64,000 nucleotides of DNA. Origin: Lachnospiraceae bacterium. Its GTDB lineage: Bacteria; Bacillota; Clostridia; Lachnospirales; Lachnospiraceae. The position numbers and the translations under genes were made by a program. The notes beneath the pieces were generated by a model. The model worked only from the letters and a program-made list of their open reading frames with translations, made no database searches and had not been told where the DNA came from. Positions 1-8,278 of this stretch are shown one piece after another; the first letter of the stretch is position 1; each line of letters opens with the position of its first letter. The stretch is taken from NCBI GenBank assembly GCA_910574865.1, contig CAJTDN010000013.1, positions 62,001 through 126,000 on the forward strand, given 5' to 3'.

Positions 1-44
1 AAATTCTGGAGGGATACGCCGCGTACCTGGAATCCTTGAAATGA
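1..44 (+). CDS. C-terminal end of an upstream gene (partial)
   Basis: The frame starting at base 3 reads ILEGYAAYLESLK and stops at TGA 42-44, followed by an 81-base gap and the ribosome binding site of the next gene. The short tail looks like a normal protein end and is on the same strand as the operon that follows. The gene itself lies outside the window and cannot be identified. Confidence 0.45.
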   Translation, partial: ILEGYAAYLESLK

Positions 45-125
45 TAAAGCGGAGAAGTGGGCCGGAGATAAAGAGTATGGAAACGCCCCGCATGGGGACG
101 CAAGGGAAATTTTGGAGGGTGAAAG

Positions 126-1151
126 ATGCCAAAAAGGGAAGAAATGTATAAGTTCGACGAGCAGAAGTTCTTGTTGGACGGGCTCAAGGTGTACGCGATT
201 CGCGTTTCCATCGAGGAAGCCGCGGACAGGCTGGCAGGCCGGCAGTTTTCTAACCTGGTCCTGACCGGGGTGGGTGGCACGACCGCCGAGTTGCATGCCG
301 TGCGCCGGATTGTCGAGATTTATTCGGACATTCCGGTACATTTGTTAAACGCGGCGGAAGCCCGGGCGTGCGCGGACAGGAGGATTACGAAGGATTCTTT
401 GCTCATTACCGCGTCCAAGTCGGGCGACACGAAAGAAACCGTGGAAATATGCCGGTACGCAAGGGAACTGGGGGCGACGGTGGCGTCGTTTGTGGCCACG
501 GCGGACTGTCCGCTGGCGAAAGTCTCGGACGAGGTCATCGTCTCGCCGGAAGAGGGAATGGAAAACACGTATCTGAGATTATATTTGTTTATCCTGCGGT
601 ATTTGTATCAGAAAGGGTGTTTTCCGGCGTATGAGCGGTTCGCGGACCAGATGAAACGTTTGCACCCGGAAGCGTTGCGCGTGAAGCACCGGTATGACGC
701 GACAGCGGATGAAAATACCCGCAAATATTACAAGGAACCGTATCAGATATGGATAGGGAGCGATATGGTTTTTGGTGAATTGACGCTGCTTACGATGTGC
801 GTGCTGGAGGAGATGCAGTGGATGCGAAACCGCCTGGTCAGCTCGGCGGAATTTTTCCATGGGACATTGGAACTGGTGGAGAAGGATGTCATGGTCACGC
901 TGGTGAAGGGGCTTGGCCCGTGCCGCGAGCTGGACGAGCGCGTGGAGCGTTTTTTGCAGGGACGGACGGACAAGCTGGTCGTCGTGGATCTGGAGGAGGT
1001 CAGGCTCACGGGCATTGACGAGGAGTTCCAGTACCTCCTTTCCCCGGTTTTGTTTGCCAACGTGATGGAGGGAAGATACTGCTGGAACCTGGAAAAATAT
1101 TCCGGGCACGACTTGTCCATCCGTAGGTACTACCGGCAGTTCGAGTACTGA
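126..1151 (+). CDS. Double-SIS-domain sugar-phosphate enzyme, FrlB-like deglycase
   Basis: A 341-residue protein with two SIS (sugar isomerase) domains. The first carries the TGVGGTTAE strand-loop (residues 47-55) and the phosphate-binding ASKSGDTKE loop (about 97-105). The second carries GSDMVFGELTLL (211-222) and SAEFFHGTLELVEKD (240-254). The FFHG segment and the preceding EEMQW stretch resemble fructoselysine-6-phosphate deglycase FrlB and its relatives, which cleave phosphorylated Amadori products in the cytosol. An upstream GGAGGG at 115-120 fixes the ATG. The next gene is a HAD phosphatase and a SorC regulator follows, a usual setting for a sugar-phosphate pathway. The SIS assignment is firm; the exact substrate is inference. 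An isomerase role is the alternative. Confidence 0.75.
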   Translation: MPKREEMYKFDEQKFLLDGLKVYAIRVSIEEAADRLAGRQFSNLVLTGVGGTTAELHAVRRIVEIYSDIPVHLLNAAEARACADRRITKDSLLITASKSGDTKETVEICRYARELGATVASFVATADCPLAKVSDEVIVSPEEGMENTYLRLYLFILRYLYQKGCFPAYERFADQMKRLHPEALRVKHRYDATADENTRKYYKEPYQIWIGSDMVFGELTLLTMCVLEEMQWMRNRLVSSAEFFHGTLELVEKDVMVTLVKGLGPCRELDERVERFLQGRTDKLVVVDLEEVRLTGIDEEFQYLLSPVLFANVMEGRYCWNLEKYSGHDLSIRRYYRQFEY

Positions 1152-1201
1152 CGGTTTTGGGTCTTTTGATTATGGCGTGAAAGGAATGGCGGGGAGGAAG
1201 G

Positions 1202-1990
1202 ATGAACAGGGTATTCTTTTTTGACATTGATGGCACGATATACCGTGACACGGTCGGGGTGACACAAAACACGGTAAAGGCATTTGAGCGGCTCAGGCGG
1301 CAGGGGGATTACGTGGTGTTCTCCACGGGGCGCACCACGCCCTCCATCGAGCCGGAGTTTCCAAATGTGCCATATGACGGGTATGTCGGTGGAAATGGTA
1401 CGCAGGTCGTGTTTTGTGGGCGGATTATTTTAAACATCGCCATGGATGACGGCCTTCTGAATCGAATCGTGGCCTGTCTTCGAAGGGACGGGCGGGAATT
1501 CGTGATGGAAGGGGACTGGGATTTGTATTCCGATTCCTATGACTGCAATTGTTCGACATTTGATTATTCATTTTACAAAGAAAAACTGGGAGACCGCCTG
1601 AAGCCGACAGACGCAAGGGACCGGCACGTGAACAAGATGGCCGTCCTGATTGGCAAAAGGCCGCTTGAGCTGGAAAAATATAGGGAAATATTGGACGAGG
1701 TGACGTACGTCCTTCATGAGGACGTGTGGGAGCTGGGGCCGAAGTCCTGCAGCAAGGCGAGCGGGGCTTCGGTATTATTGAAACATTTGGGCGTGTCCCC
1801 GCAGGAATGCTACGCGTTCGGGGACAGCAAAAACGACCTTGAGATATTGGAATATGTGGGACATGCCATCGCCATGGGGGATGCCTGCGAGGAAGTGAAA
1901 CGGCGGGCGTGCCTCGTGACGGATACCGTGGAAAGGGACGGCGTGCAAAAAGCCCTGGACCGGCTGGGCGTCTGGGAATGTCCGGGGTGA
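1202..1990 (+). CDS. HAD superfamily phosphatase, Cof type
   Basis: A 262-residue cytosolic haloacid-dehalogenase hydrolase of the Cof (IIB) subfamily, which dephosphorylates sugar phosphates and related metabolites. Motif I is FFDIDGT at residues 6-12 with the nucleophile and acid-base aspartates D8 and D10. Motif IV is GDSKNDLEIL near residue 207, and a conserved lysine precedes it. The cap domain lies between, which is the normal IIB layout and length. GGGAGG ends four bases before the ATG. It sits 50 bases after the SIS gene and is probably co-transcribed with it. Cof enzymes are promiscuous, so the substrate cannot be read from sequence. Confidence 0.85.
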   Translation: MNRVFFFDIDGTIYRDTVGVTQNTVKAFERLRRQGDYVVFSTGRTTPSIEPEFPNVPYDGYVGGNGTQVVFCGRIILNIAMDDGLLNRIVACLRRDGREFVMEGDWDLYSDSYDCNCSTFDYSFYKEKLGDRLKPTDARDRHVNKMAVLIGKRPLELEKYREILDEVTYVLHEDVWELGPKSCSKASGASVLLKHLGVSPQECYAFGDSKNDLEILEYVGHAIAMGDACEEVKRRACLVTDTVERDGVQKALDRLGVWECPG

Positions 1991-2055
1991 ATGAGGCACG
2001 GCCTATCGCCGCACGTATGGTGATTGGTGAGAAATGACGAAGGAGGGACGGTGTT

Positions 2056-3051
2056 TTGGCGATGCTTGACAAAGTATATGAGCAGTCATTAAATCTGATG
2101 GTCAAGGCGGCTTACGATTATTACAACGTCGGGCTGTCGCAGAGCGAGATTAGCGAACGCCTCGGAATTTCCGTCCCGACAGTTTCACGGCTGTTGAAGA
2201 AGGCGAGGGACAAGCATATCGTGGAATTTTACATCCCGAGCCAGTTCATTGACTGCATGCACCTGGAACAAGAGTTGAATGAAAAGCTGGGAATCAAGGA
2301 AGTCATTTTGTCCCCGAACCTGGAAAAAATCAGCACGGCTCTGGACGTGGAGATAAAGAAGAACGTGGCTTTGGAAGGGGCAAGGTATTTGCAGCGTGTC
2401 ATAACGAAGGAGGATGTGTTGGGAGTTGGCTGGGGACGGACGATGTATTACCTGATTCATTATCTGAACCCGAGCCAGAAGATTGACGCGTCGTTCGTGA
2501 CGCTGCATGGTAGTATCACGGAGGCGGTCAGCAACCTGGATCCCCAGATGCTGGTAGCGAGAGCGAGCATGGCGTTTGGCGGGCGCAGGCAGTACCTGGT
2601 GTCAAAGGCGTTAATCGAGAACAGGGAACGTCTGGAAAAAATCTGGAACTCGGAAAACGGAAAAAAGATGCAGGCGCGGTTCCATGACATCACGATTTCT
2701 ATCAGTGGTGTCGGCACATGGTATCCGGAACCAAAATCCCCGCTTGCCAGCGAGGAATACCTGGATGCGGGGCGTATCCGGGAACTGCAGGAAAAAGAGG
2801 TGTGCGCGGATATCGCCCTGCATTTTATTGACAGGAACGGCAAGGAATGTGAAACCGATTTGAAATACCAGACACTCACCATTGGCTTGGAGACCTATAA
2901 GAATATCCCGACCAAGGTGGTGGTCGCTTCCGGATTTGAGAAGGCGGACACCGTGCTGGCGTTGCTGAAGGGGAAACTGGTGGACGTGTTAATCATGGAT
3001 TACGCGCTGGCGGAAGCGGTGGAAAAGAGGCTGGACGAGTGCGTGCCGTGA
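2056..3051 (+). CDS. SorC/DeoR-type sugar-binding transcriptional regulator
   Basis: A 331-residue regulator. The N-terminus holds a helix-turn-helix (about residues 25-50, GLSQSEISERLGISVPTVSR) followed by a SorC-type effector domain that normally binds a phosphorylated sugar. Start choice: AGGAGG at 2041-2046 is nine bases before TTG 2056 and fifteen before ATG 2062, so the rare TTG start is favoured; the GTG at 2051 is out of frame. It lies between the HAD gene and the exporter and is the obvious candidate to control the operon in response to a pathway sugar phosphate. No operator was recognised by eye. Confidence 0.85.
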   Translation: MAMLDKVYEQSLNLMVKAAYDYYNVGLSQSEISERLGISVPTVSRLLKKARDKHIVEFYIPSQFIDCMHLEQELNEKLGIKEVILSPNLEKISTALDVEIKKNVALEGARYLQRVITKEDVLGVGWGRTMYYLIHYLNPSQKIDASFVTLHGSITEAVSNLDPQMLVARASMAFGGRRQYLVSKALIENRERLEKIWNSENGKKMQARFHDITISISGVGTWYPEPKSPLASEEYLDAGRIRELQEKEVCADIALHFIDRNGKECETDLKYQTLTIGLETYKNIPTKVVVASGFEKADTVLALLKGKLVDVLIMDYALAEAVEKRLDECVP

Positions 3052-3072
3052 GGGATTGGAAAGAGGGAAGGC

Positions 3073-3963
3073 ATGGGAGGAAAAGTGAGTGTACAAAAGA
3101 AAGCGGTGCTGGCATTGGTCTTGTGCGCGCTTTTGTGGAGCACGTCGGGATTTGTCCTGAAATCGGTGACGGCCTTGGACAGCATGCGCGTGTCCGGTTA
3201 CAGGTGTCTGATATCGTCCATTTTTTTATTGTGCGTGCAGGGAAGGCCGGTGATTCAAAAAAAGAACCGTTGGTTCTGGGTGGGGTGCGCCTCCTATGCG
3301 CTGGCTTCGTATTTAATCGTGCAGGCGAACGCGCTGACAACCGCCGCCAACGCGATTATCCTGCAATATGTGGCACCGGTGTTCGTATGCATCTTTTCGG
3401 TGGTATTCCTTCACCAGAAAATGGAGGGACACCACTTCGTGGTCATCGGGGCGGTCATTTTGGGTCTCGTGTTCTTTTTCAGGGAGTCGCTTGACATGGA
3501 CGGGGCGCATACCTTGGGAAATGTCGTGGCACTGCTGGCCGGTGTCGTGATGGCCATGCAGGCCGTGTCCGTCTGCCAGGTGCAGGATGCCAGGGCGGTG
3601 CGTTCCGTCGTGGTTATCGGCGGCATTTTGAATTTTATTTTATGCCTGCCGTTTATGAAGCACGGGGCGGTGCCGGTTTCGGATTACGTGTGGGTGTTGT
3701 TTTTGGGGATTTTCCAGCTTGGCTTGTCTTACGCGCTGTATGCGTGGGCGGTGGGACACCTGACACCGTTGGAAGTGATTTTGATTCCCGCCATAGAGCC
3801 GCTTGTCAATCCGCTGCTGACGCTGGTAATCAAGAAAGAACGGCTGACTTTCGACACGGTTATCGGCGGGGTAATCGTTGTCGGTTCCATCACGGTATGG
3901 AGCGTGTGGAAGGAAAAACGGCGGGGGAACGCGGAAAACCTAAAAGAGAGGAAAGGAAGGTGA
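3073..3963 (+). CDS. EamA/DMT-family membrane transporter
   Basis: A 296-residue protein with about ten hydrophobic segments arranged as two EamA repeats, the layout of drug/metabolite transporters in the cytoplasmic membrane. The N-terminal part reads LALVLCALLWSTSGF, typical of EamA repeat 1, and the second half ends with a short basic tail. The ATG at 3073 follows GAGGGAAGG; a GTG at 3085 with its own GGAGG four bases upstream is an alternative start. It overlaps nothing and is five bases before the next gene, so it belongs to the operon. It probably moves the substrate or an intermediate; direction and ligand are unknown. Confidence 0.8.
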   Translation: MGGKVSVQKKAVLALVLCALLWSTSGFVLKSVTALDSMRVSGYRCLISSIFLLCVQGRPVIQKKNRWFWVGCASYALASYLIVQANALTTAANAIILQYVAPVFVCIFSVVFLHQKMEGHHFVVIGAVILGLVFFFRESLDMDGAHTLGNVVALLAGVVMAMQAVSVCQVQDARAVRSVVVIGGILNFILCLPFMKHGAVPVSDYVWVLFLGIFQLGLSYALYAWAVGHLTPLEVILIPAIEPLVNPLLTLVIKKERLTFDTVIGGVIVVGSITVWSVWKEKRRGNAENLKERKGR

Positions 3964-3968
3964 GGAAC

Positions 3969-4811
3969 ATGGCAAAGCGTTTTACGCGGGAGGAAATCAA
4001 GGCGAATTTCGCGAACGTGGTGTCGCGCCACCGTCCTGTCCTGGTGACGACGGCCGGGATGGGATTGTCCGCCAAGTTCGAGCAAAAGGGCGGAACGGAC
4101 ATGGTTGCCGTGAGCAATGCCAGTGTCCTGGCAATGGACGGGCATAGTCCGGTTATTTCCATCATGCCGTATGGAAATGCCAACGATTTGGTGCTTGGCA
4201 CGATGAAAAGAATCGTTTCCCAGGTGGAGGCGGTTCCGCTGATGGCGGGAATCTGCGCGACGGATCCGACCACGGATCTGGTTCCGTTTTTAAAGGAACT
4301 GGGGTTTTACAAGGCGTCCGCCGTGTTTAACACGCCGAGCGTGGGAATGTTTGAAGGGGATTTTAAAAGGATGCTGGAGAGGGCGGAAATCTCGTACGAA
4401 CAAGAGGTTGCCGCCCTGTCGGAGGCTTCGGCGCGGGGATTTTACACGATGGGGATGGCATATACGACGGAGCAGGCGGAGCTGATGGCACGGGCGGGGG
4501 TGGACGCGGTGATTTGCAACTTCGGGTTCACCATTGACCCGGGGGAAGAGGTGGTCGCTTATTTGACCGAGGGTTTCACGGCGGAGAAGATGCAGAGGAT
4601 GCGAAGGGCGGTGCGCGCCGTCAACCCGGAAATGCTGGTCCTGGTACATGGGGGGCTCTTGAATTCGCCGGAGGCGGCAAGGCGGATATTGGCGGATACC
4701 GGGGCGGCGGGAATGCTGCTGGCCTCGGCCGTGGAACGGATACCCGTGCAGGAGCCGCTGATGCGGGCCGTGCAGGAATTTAAGAATGTCACGTTGGAAA
4801 GGAGAGTGTGA
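3969..4811 (+). CDS. TIM-barrel protein of the PEP-hydrolase-like family, copy A
   Basis: A 280-residue protein starting MAKRFTREEIK. It belongs to the TIM-barrel family (Pfam PEP_hydrolase, COG5564) that forms the C-terminal half of plant and fungal Tm-1-type proteins. Diagnostic segments are TTAGMGLSAKFEQKGG near residues 26-41, LAMDGHSP, VPLMAGICATDP, and LVLVHGGLLNSPE near the C-terminus. The start is ATG 3969 with GGAAGG at 3955-3960; the upstream frame is open but overlaps the transporter and has no match. It is the first of three paralogues around the Tm-1-like gene and ends one base before the next. Despite the family name the reaction is not established here. Confidence 0.8.
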   Translation: MAKRFTREEIKANFANVVSRHRPVLVTTAGMGLSAKFEQKGGTDMVAVSNASVLAMDGHSPVISIMPYGNANDLVLGTMKRIVSQVEAVPLMAGICATDPTTDLVPFLKELGFYKASAVFNTPSVGMFEGDFKRMLERAEISYEQEVAALSEASARGFYTMGMAYTTEQAELMARAGVDAVICNFGFTIDPGEEVVAYLTEGFTAEKMQRMRRAVRAVNPEMLVLVHGGLLNSPEAARRILADTGAAGMLLASAVERIPVQEPLMRAVQEFKNVTLERRV

Positions 4812-4812
4812 A

Positions 4813-5664
4813 ATGGCCAGACGTTATACGAGGGAGCAGGTCTTGAAACGGATTGAGGAGCAGCGAAAACAGCATCATCCCATCGTGATATCCGGCGCGG
4901 GAACGGGAATTTCCGCCAAATTTGCCGAGCGGGGCGGGGTGGACATGATTGGTATTTATAATTCCGGGCGGTTCCGCATGGACGGGCACAATTCGGGATG
5001 CGGGCAGATGTATTTCAGCAGCGCCAACGAGGAAATACTGGCACTCGCGAAGCGGATCATGCCGGTCATCAAGGAGGTCCCGGTCATTGCCGGAATCGCG
5101 GGAAACGACCCGTCCGTTGACATGGAGACGTATTTTCGTATCTTGCAGTTCTATGGTTTTTCGGCCGTCATGAATTTCCCGACATGCGGGGATTTTTTGG
5201 GTTTTTTACAGACCACGATGGAGGAAATGGATGAATACGGAATCGGGTTCAAGCAGGAGGCAGAGAGCCTGGCCCTGGCCCATGAGATGGGACTGTTCAC
5301 GCTGGGATACGCGTTTACCCTGGAGCAGGCGGAAATGCTGGGACAAGCGGGAATCGACATCCTTATCTGCCACCTGGGACTGACGCAGGGTGGCGTGGGC
5401 GGGCCGGCGGCGGGAGACCGCTCGGTGGATTTGGCGGAAGCGGCCAGAACCGTGGGGAAGTTCGAGGAGGCGGCCAGGAAATATAACCCGGACATTTTGC
5501 TGATGGCGCACGGCGGGCCGATTTCCACTCCCGAGGACACCCGTTACATATACGCGCACACGAATTCCATCGGTTTTCTGGGAGCATCGAGTATCGAGCG
5601 GATTCCGGTGGAACAGCCGATTTTGGAGGCGGTGCGGCAATTCAAGGACATTATGATTGAATAA
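4813..5664 (+). CDS. TIM-barrel protein of the PEP-hydrolase-like family, copy B
   Basis: A 283-residue paralogue of the preceding gene, starting MARRYTREQVLKRIEEQ. It has the same landmarks: GAGTGISAKFAERGGVDMI, FRMDGHNSGCGQ, VPVIAGIAGNDP, LICHLGLTQGG and LMAHGGPISTPED. It is the closest of the three copies to the canonical family sequence. AAAGGAG at 4798-4803 precedes ATG 4813, which begins one base after the stop of copy A, so the two are translationally coupled. TIM-barrel proteins of this type are usually found next to, or fused to, a Tm-1-like protein, which is the next gene. Reaction unknown; a lyase or hydrolase acting on a small carbonyl acid is a reasonable inference. Confidence 0.85.
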   Translation: MARRYTREQVLKRIEEQRKQHHPIVISGAGTGISAKFAERGGVDMIGIYNSGRFRMDGHNSGCGQMYFSSANEEILALAKRIMPVIKEVPVIAGIAGNDPSVDMETYFRILQFYGFSAVMNFPTCGDFLGFLQTTMEEMDEYGIGFKQEAESLALAHEMGLFTLGYAFTLEQAEMLGQAGIDILICHLGLTQGGVGGPAAGDRSVDLAEAARTVGKFEEAARKYNPDILLMAHGGPISTPEDTRYIYAHTNSIGFLGASSIERIPVEQPILEAVRQFKDIMIE

Positions 5665-5676
5665 GGAGGGATGAAA

Positions 5677-7017
5677 ATGGATAGGCCGAACATTATCGTG
5701 GCGGGAATATTGAACACGAAGGGCGAGACCGTCCGCTATATCGCGGAGCGGGTAAAGGAAGCCGGGGGAAACCCGCTTGTCATGGAACTGAGCCTGGGGA
5801 AGGAGTGCGGCTGGGCGGACATTTCTCTGGGGGAACTGTTAAAATCCGTGGGGAAGACGGCACAGGACGTGTTTTCCCTTGACCGGGCGGGCGCGTGCGA
5901 ACTCGTGACGAAAGGGGCGGTCCGGACGGTTTTGCGGCTGTACGGAGAAGGAAAGGTGCAGGGGGTCATTGCCACGGGCGGAAGCATGGGGACGAGTATC
6001 GCGTGCACGATGATGCGGGCGTTGCCAATCGGCGTGCCGAAAATGATGTTGTCGACGGACGCGTCCGGCGAGGTGAGCGTGCATGTCGGGACGCGTGACA
6101 TTTGCATGCTGTACCCGATCGCGGAGACGGGGCTGAACCGGATCACCAGACGGATTTTGAATTACGCGGCGGCGGGAATCGTCGGGATGGCGTCGGCACC
6201 GAAGGTGGTGGAGACGCAGAACAGGCCGCTGGTCGGCTGCATGATGTTCGGGGTGACAACCCCGTGCGTGCTCCGCGCGCAAAAGCACATGGAGGAGCAA
6301 GGCTACGAGGTCATCGTGAACCATTGTACGGGCGCGGGCGGGCAAAGCATGGAGGAAATGATGGAGGAAGGGCACATCGTGGGAATGCTCGACCTCACGA
6401 CGGAGGAAGTGACGGCGGACGTGTTTGACACGAAGTTCCAGCGTTCGGGCCCGGCGAGGCTTAAAACGGCGGCCAAAAAAGGCATCCCGCAGGTTGTCAG
6501 CGTGGGCGGGAGCGAGCTGATGCTGTACGAGGGCGTGGGGGACGTGCCGGAACATTTGATGGCGGAAATTAAAAGCGGGGTGCGGAAACTGTACAACCAT
6601 AACCCGGCGGTGGCCTGCGTGGCCATCACGGAGGAGGAGACGCGTATGTTTGCCCGGGAATTTGCCCGGAGGCTGGCTCCGGCGACGGCACCTACGGTAA
6701 TCTGCATCCCCATGCGCGGCTGGGGAGGGTGCGATATCGCGGCCCCGAACCTGGAACTTGGCTGGGCGGGGGACGGCGCGGGGCCGACCTGGATTGCCGG
6801 TGGAAACCCGGCACATTCCCGCAGGAGCGAGGTCATGCTGGAGGTGCTGCAGGAGGAACTGCCCCGCAAGGAAAACCTGGAGGTGCTGGTGGTGGACAAG
6901 CATATCAACGAGCCCGAATTTGCCGACATTGCGGCGGAGCTTTTGACGGAAATGCTGGACGGGACGTGGAAGCGGGGGTCGCATGCCGGACTTCCATACG
7001 TGCGGAGCTTGTTTTGA
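5677..7017 (+). CDS. Tm-1-like ATP-binding domain protein (UPF0261)
   Basis: A 446-residue protein of the UPF0261/Tm-1-like ATP-binding family. The N-terminus has IIVAGILNTKGETVRYIAE and a glycine-rich GVIATGGSMGTSIA loop near residue 95; the C-terminal half contains GVTTPCV, VSVGGSELM and RGWGGCDIAAPN. Length is normal for the unfused bacterial form. AAGGAGG at 5663-5669 sits seven bases before ATG 5677, so this start is preferred over ATG 5671, which touches the Shine-Dalgarno. In plant Tm-1 the same domain precedes a TIM-barrel domain in one chain; here it is flanked by three separate TIM-barrel genes, implying a joint function. The bacterial reaction is unknown to me. Confidence 0.88.
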   Translation: MDRPNIIVAGILNTKGETVRYIAERVKEAGGNPLVMELSLGKECGWADISLGELLKSVGKTAQDVFSLDRAGACELVTKGAVRTVLRLYGEGKVQGVIATGGSMGTSIACTMMRALPIGVPKMMLSTDASGEVSVHVGTRDICMLYPIAETGLNRITRRILNYAAAGIVGMASAPKVVETQNRPLVGCMMFGVTTPCVLRAQKHMEEQGYEVIVNHCTGAGGQSMEEMMEEGHIVGMLDLTTEEVTADVFDTKFQRSGPARLKTAAKKGIPQVVSVGGSELMLYEGVGDVPEHLMAEIKSGVRKLYNHNPAVACVAITEEETRMFAREFARRLAPATAPTVICIPMRGWGGCDIAAPNLELGWAGDGAGPTWIAGGNPAHSRRSEVMLEVLQEELPRKENLEVLVVDKHINEPEFADIAAELLTEMLDGTWKRGSHAGLPYVRSLF

Positions 7018-7035
7018 TGGAAAGAGGGATGTTTT

Positions 7036-7854
7036 ATGATAAAGCGAGACGCGGTGTTGGGCACGCTTTACGACTGCGTGGACAGCGGCAACACGATTTT
7101 TGTTTTCGGGGCGGGAAGCGGGCTTTCGGCGCGGGCGGCACATATGGCGGGCGTGCATCTGATTTCCGTCTATTCCACGGCGATTTTGCGGATGAAAGGG
7201 TTGAATTCCCTGACCTGCGCGCTTCCCGTCGCTAACGCGAACCAATTGTTGCTGGATGAGGGCGGGGTTATTGTGAGGCAGGCCGGATGCACTCCCTGCA
7301 TCGCGGGAATCGCGGCGCAGGACCCGTTCCATCCCGTGGGGGAAATGTTGGACAAAGTGGAGAAAATGGGATTTTGCGGCGTGTCAAACGAGCCGTTTGC
7401 CGGAATTTACGGGAGCTGGTTCGCTGACTTGCTGGAAGAATACGGCATGGGCTTTAGCGCGGAGCTGGACATGTTAAGGCAGGCCGCGGAGAGGGGACTT
7501 CTCACGATGGGCTGGGCGTTTGACGAGGAACAGGCGTGCCGCCTGGTGGAAAACGGGATTGACATTGTCGGCGTGATGGTGATGGACGGGCCCGGAAAGT
7601 ACTCGGCGGGAAAGACGGAGGAGGAACGGCTGCGGGAGGCGGTTCTGGAAGTGAGGAAGATGTGCCAGGCCGCATTGAAAATCAACCCGCAGGCTATTTT
7701 AATCACGCACGGCGACCCGTTTTATGACGTGAAGACGGCGACGGAGTCGTTAATCAGCACGGGGGCGGTGGGATATGCCTCCGGATCAAGCGGGGAGAGG
7801 CTGCCCTCTATGGACGGTATCGTGAAAACGTGCCAGGAGTTTTTAAACATGTGA
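7036..7854 (+). CDS. TIM-barrel protein of the PEP-hydrolase-like family, copy C
   Basis: A 272-residue third paralogue, more diverged than copies A and B. It keeps FGAGSGLSARAAHMAGVHLI, LRMKGLNSL, TPCIAGIAAQDP and ILITHGDPFYD. The lysine of the SAKF motif is replaced by arginine (SAR) and the G-G-V-D-M strand has changed, so it may have another substrate or only a structural role. GAAAGAGGG at 7020-7028 precedes the ATG. It is 18 bases after the Tm-1-like gene. Its stop codon overlaps the first bases of a long palindrome, so the first transcript of the operon may end or be processed here. Confidence 0.8.
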   Translation: MIKRDAVLGTLYDCVDSGNTIFVFGAGSGLSARAAHMAGVHLISVYSTAILRMKGLNSLTCALPVANANQLLLDEGGVIVRQAGCTPCIAGIAAQDPFHPVGEMLDKVEKMGFCGVSNEPFAGIYGSWFADLLEEYGMGFSAELDMLRQAAERGLLTMGWAFDEEQACRLVENGIDIVGVMVMDGPGKYSAGKTEEERLREAVLEVRKMCQAALKINPQAILITHGDPFYDVKTATESLISTGAVGYASGSSGERLPSMDGIVKTCQEFLNM

Positions 7855-7928
7855 TGATACCAGGGTTCCAAGGCCATGCGTTCCATGCTTGTATGGAAAA
7901 GCATGGATTTGGAACCCGTCGGTATCAT
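7854..7928. repeat. Long intergenic palindrome (REP/MITE-like), copy 1
   Basis: Outer arms ATGATACC (7854-7861) and GGTATCAT (7921-7928) enclose GGGTTCCAA/TTGGAACCC, CCATGC/GCATGG and TTCCAT/ATGGAA, leaving a six-base loop GCTTGT. Almost the whole 75 bases pair. The same core TTCCATGCTTG(C/T)ATGGAA recurs at 23985-24019 and 54159-54191, so this is a dispersed element. It lies right after the stop of TIM copy C with no U-run. Confidence 0.85.
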
Positions 7929-7951
7929 AGATTATCAGGAGGATGATAAAG

Positions 7952-8278
7952 ATGGTGGTATTCCAGATTATGTATCCGTATGCGGAAAATTACAAGTTCG
8001 ACATGGATTATTATGTAAACAACCACCTCGTGGCGGCGGGGAAATTATTAGGGGATTCCTGCCTGAAGGTGGAAGTGACAAAAGGATTTAAGGAGTTTTA
8101 CCCGGACACGACCCCGTTTTTCGCGGTTGTCGCGAGGCTGGCGTTTGAAAGCGAGGAGGCGTTTTTCGCGGCATTCACGGACGAGGTGGACGCGTTTTTG
8201 ATGGAGGACATCCCGAAATTCACGGACATCGCGCCGGTGTGGCAGCTGGAGGAAGTCGTGTACCAAGGCGGGAAGTAG
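7952..8278 (+). CDS. EthD-family small protein
   Basis: A 108-residue protein starting MVVFQIMYPYAENYKFDMDYY. The N-terminal strand followed by F-D-M-D-Y-Y and H-L is typical of EthD-type dimeric alpha/beta-barrel proteins, whose members act on small metabolites but are rarely characterised. CAGGAGG at 7936-7942 is nine bases before ATG 7952; the ATG at 7943 directly abuts the Shine-Dalgarno and is unlikely. It lies between the palindrome and the RuBisCO-like gene, inside the presumed operon. A monooxygenase, isomerase or dehydratase-like role is possible; sequence alone does not decide. Confidence 0.7.
   Translation: MVVFQIMYPYAENYKFDMDYYVNNHLVAAGKLLGDSCLKVEVTKGFKEFYPDTTPFFAVVARLAFESEEAFFAAFTDEVDAFLMEDIPKFTDIAPVWQLEEVVYQGGK

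Noticed and set aside
3642-3968. Longer N-terminus for TIM-barrel copy A
   Set aside because: The upstream frame overlaps the transporter gene, has no ribosome site, and the family begins at MAKRFTREE.
5839-7332. A 497-codon open stretch on the minus strand opposite the Tm-1-like gene
   Set aside because: It lies antisense to a well-supported gene, has no ribosome site, and reads as Arg/His/Pro-rich low-information sequence caused by high G+C codon bias of the real gene.
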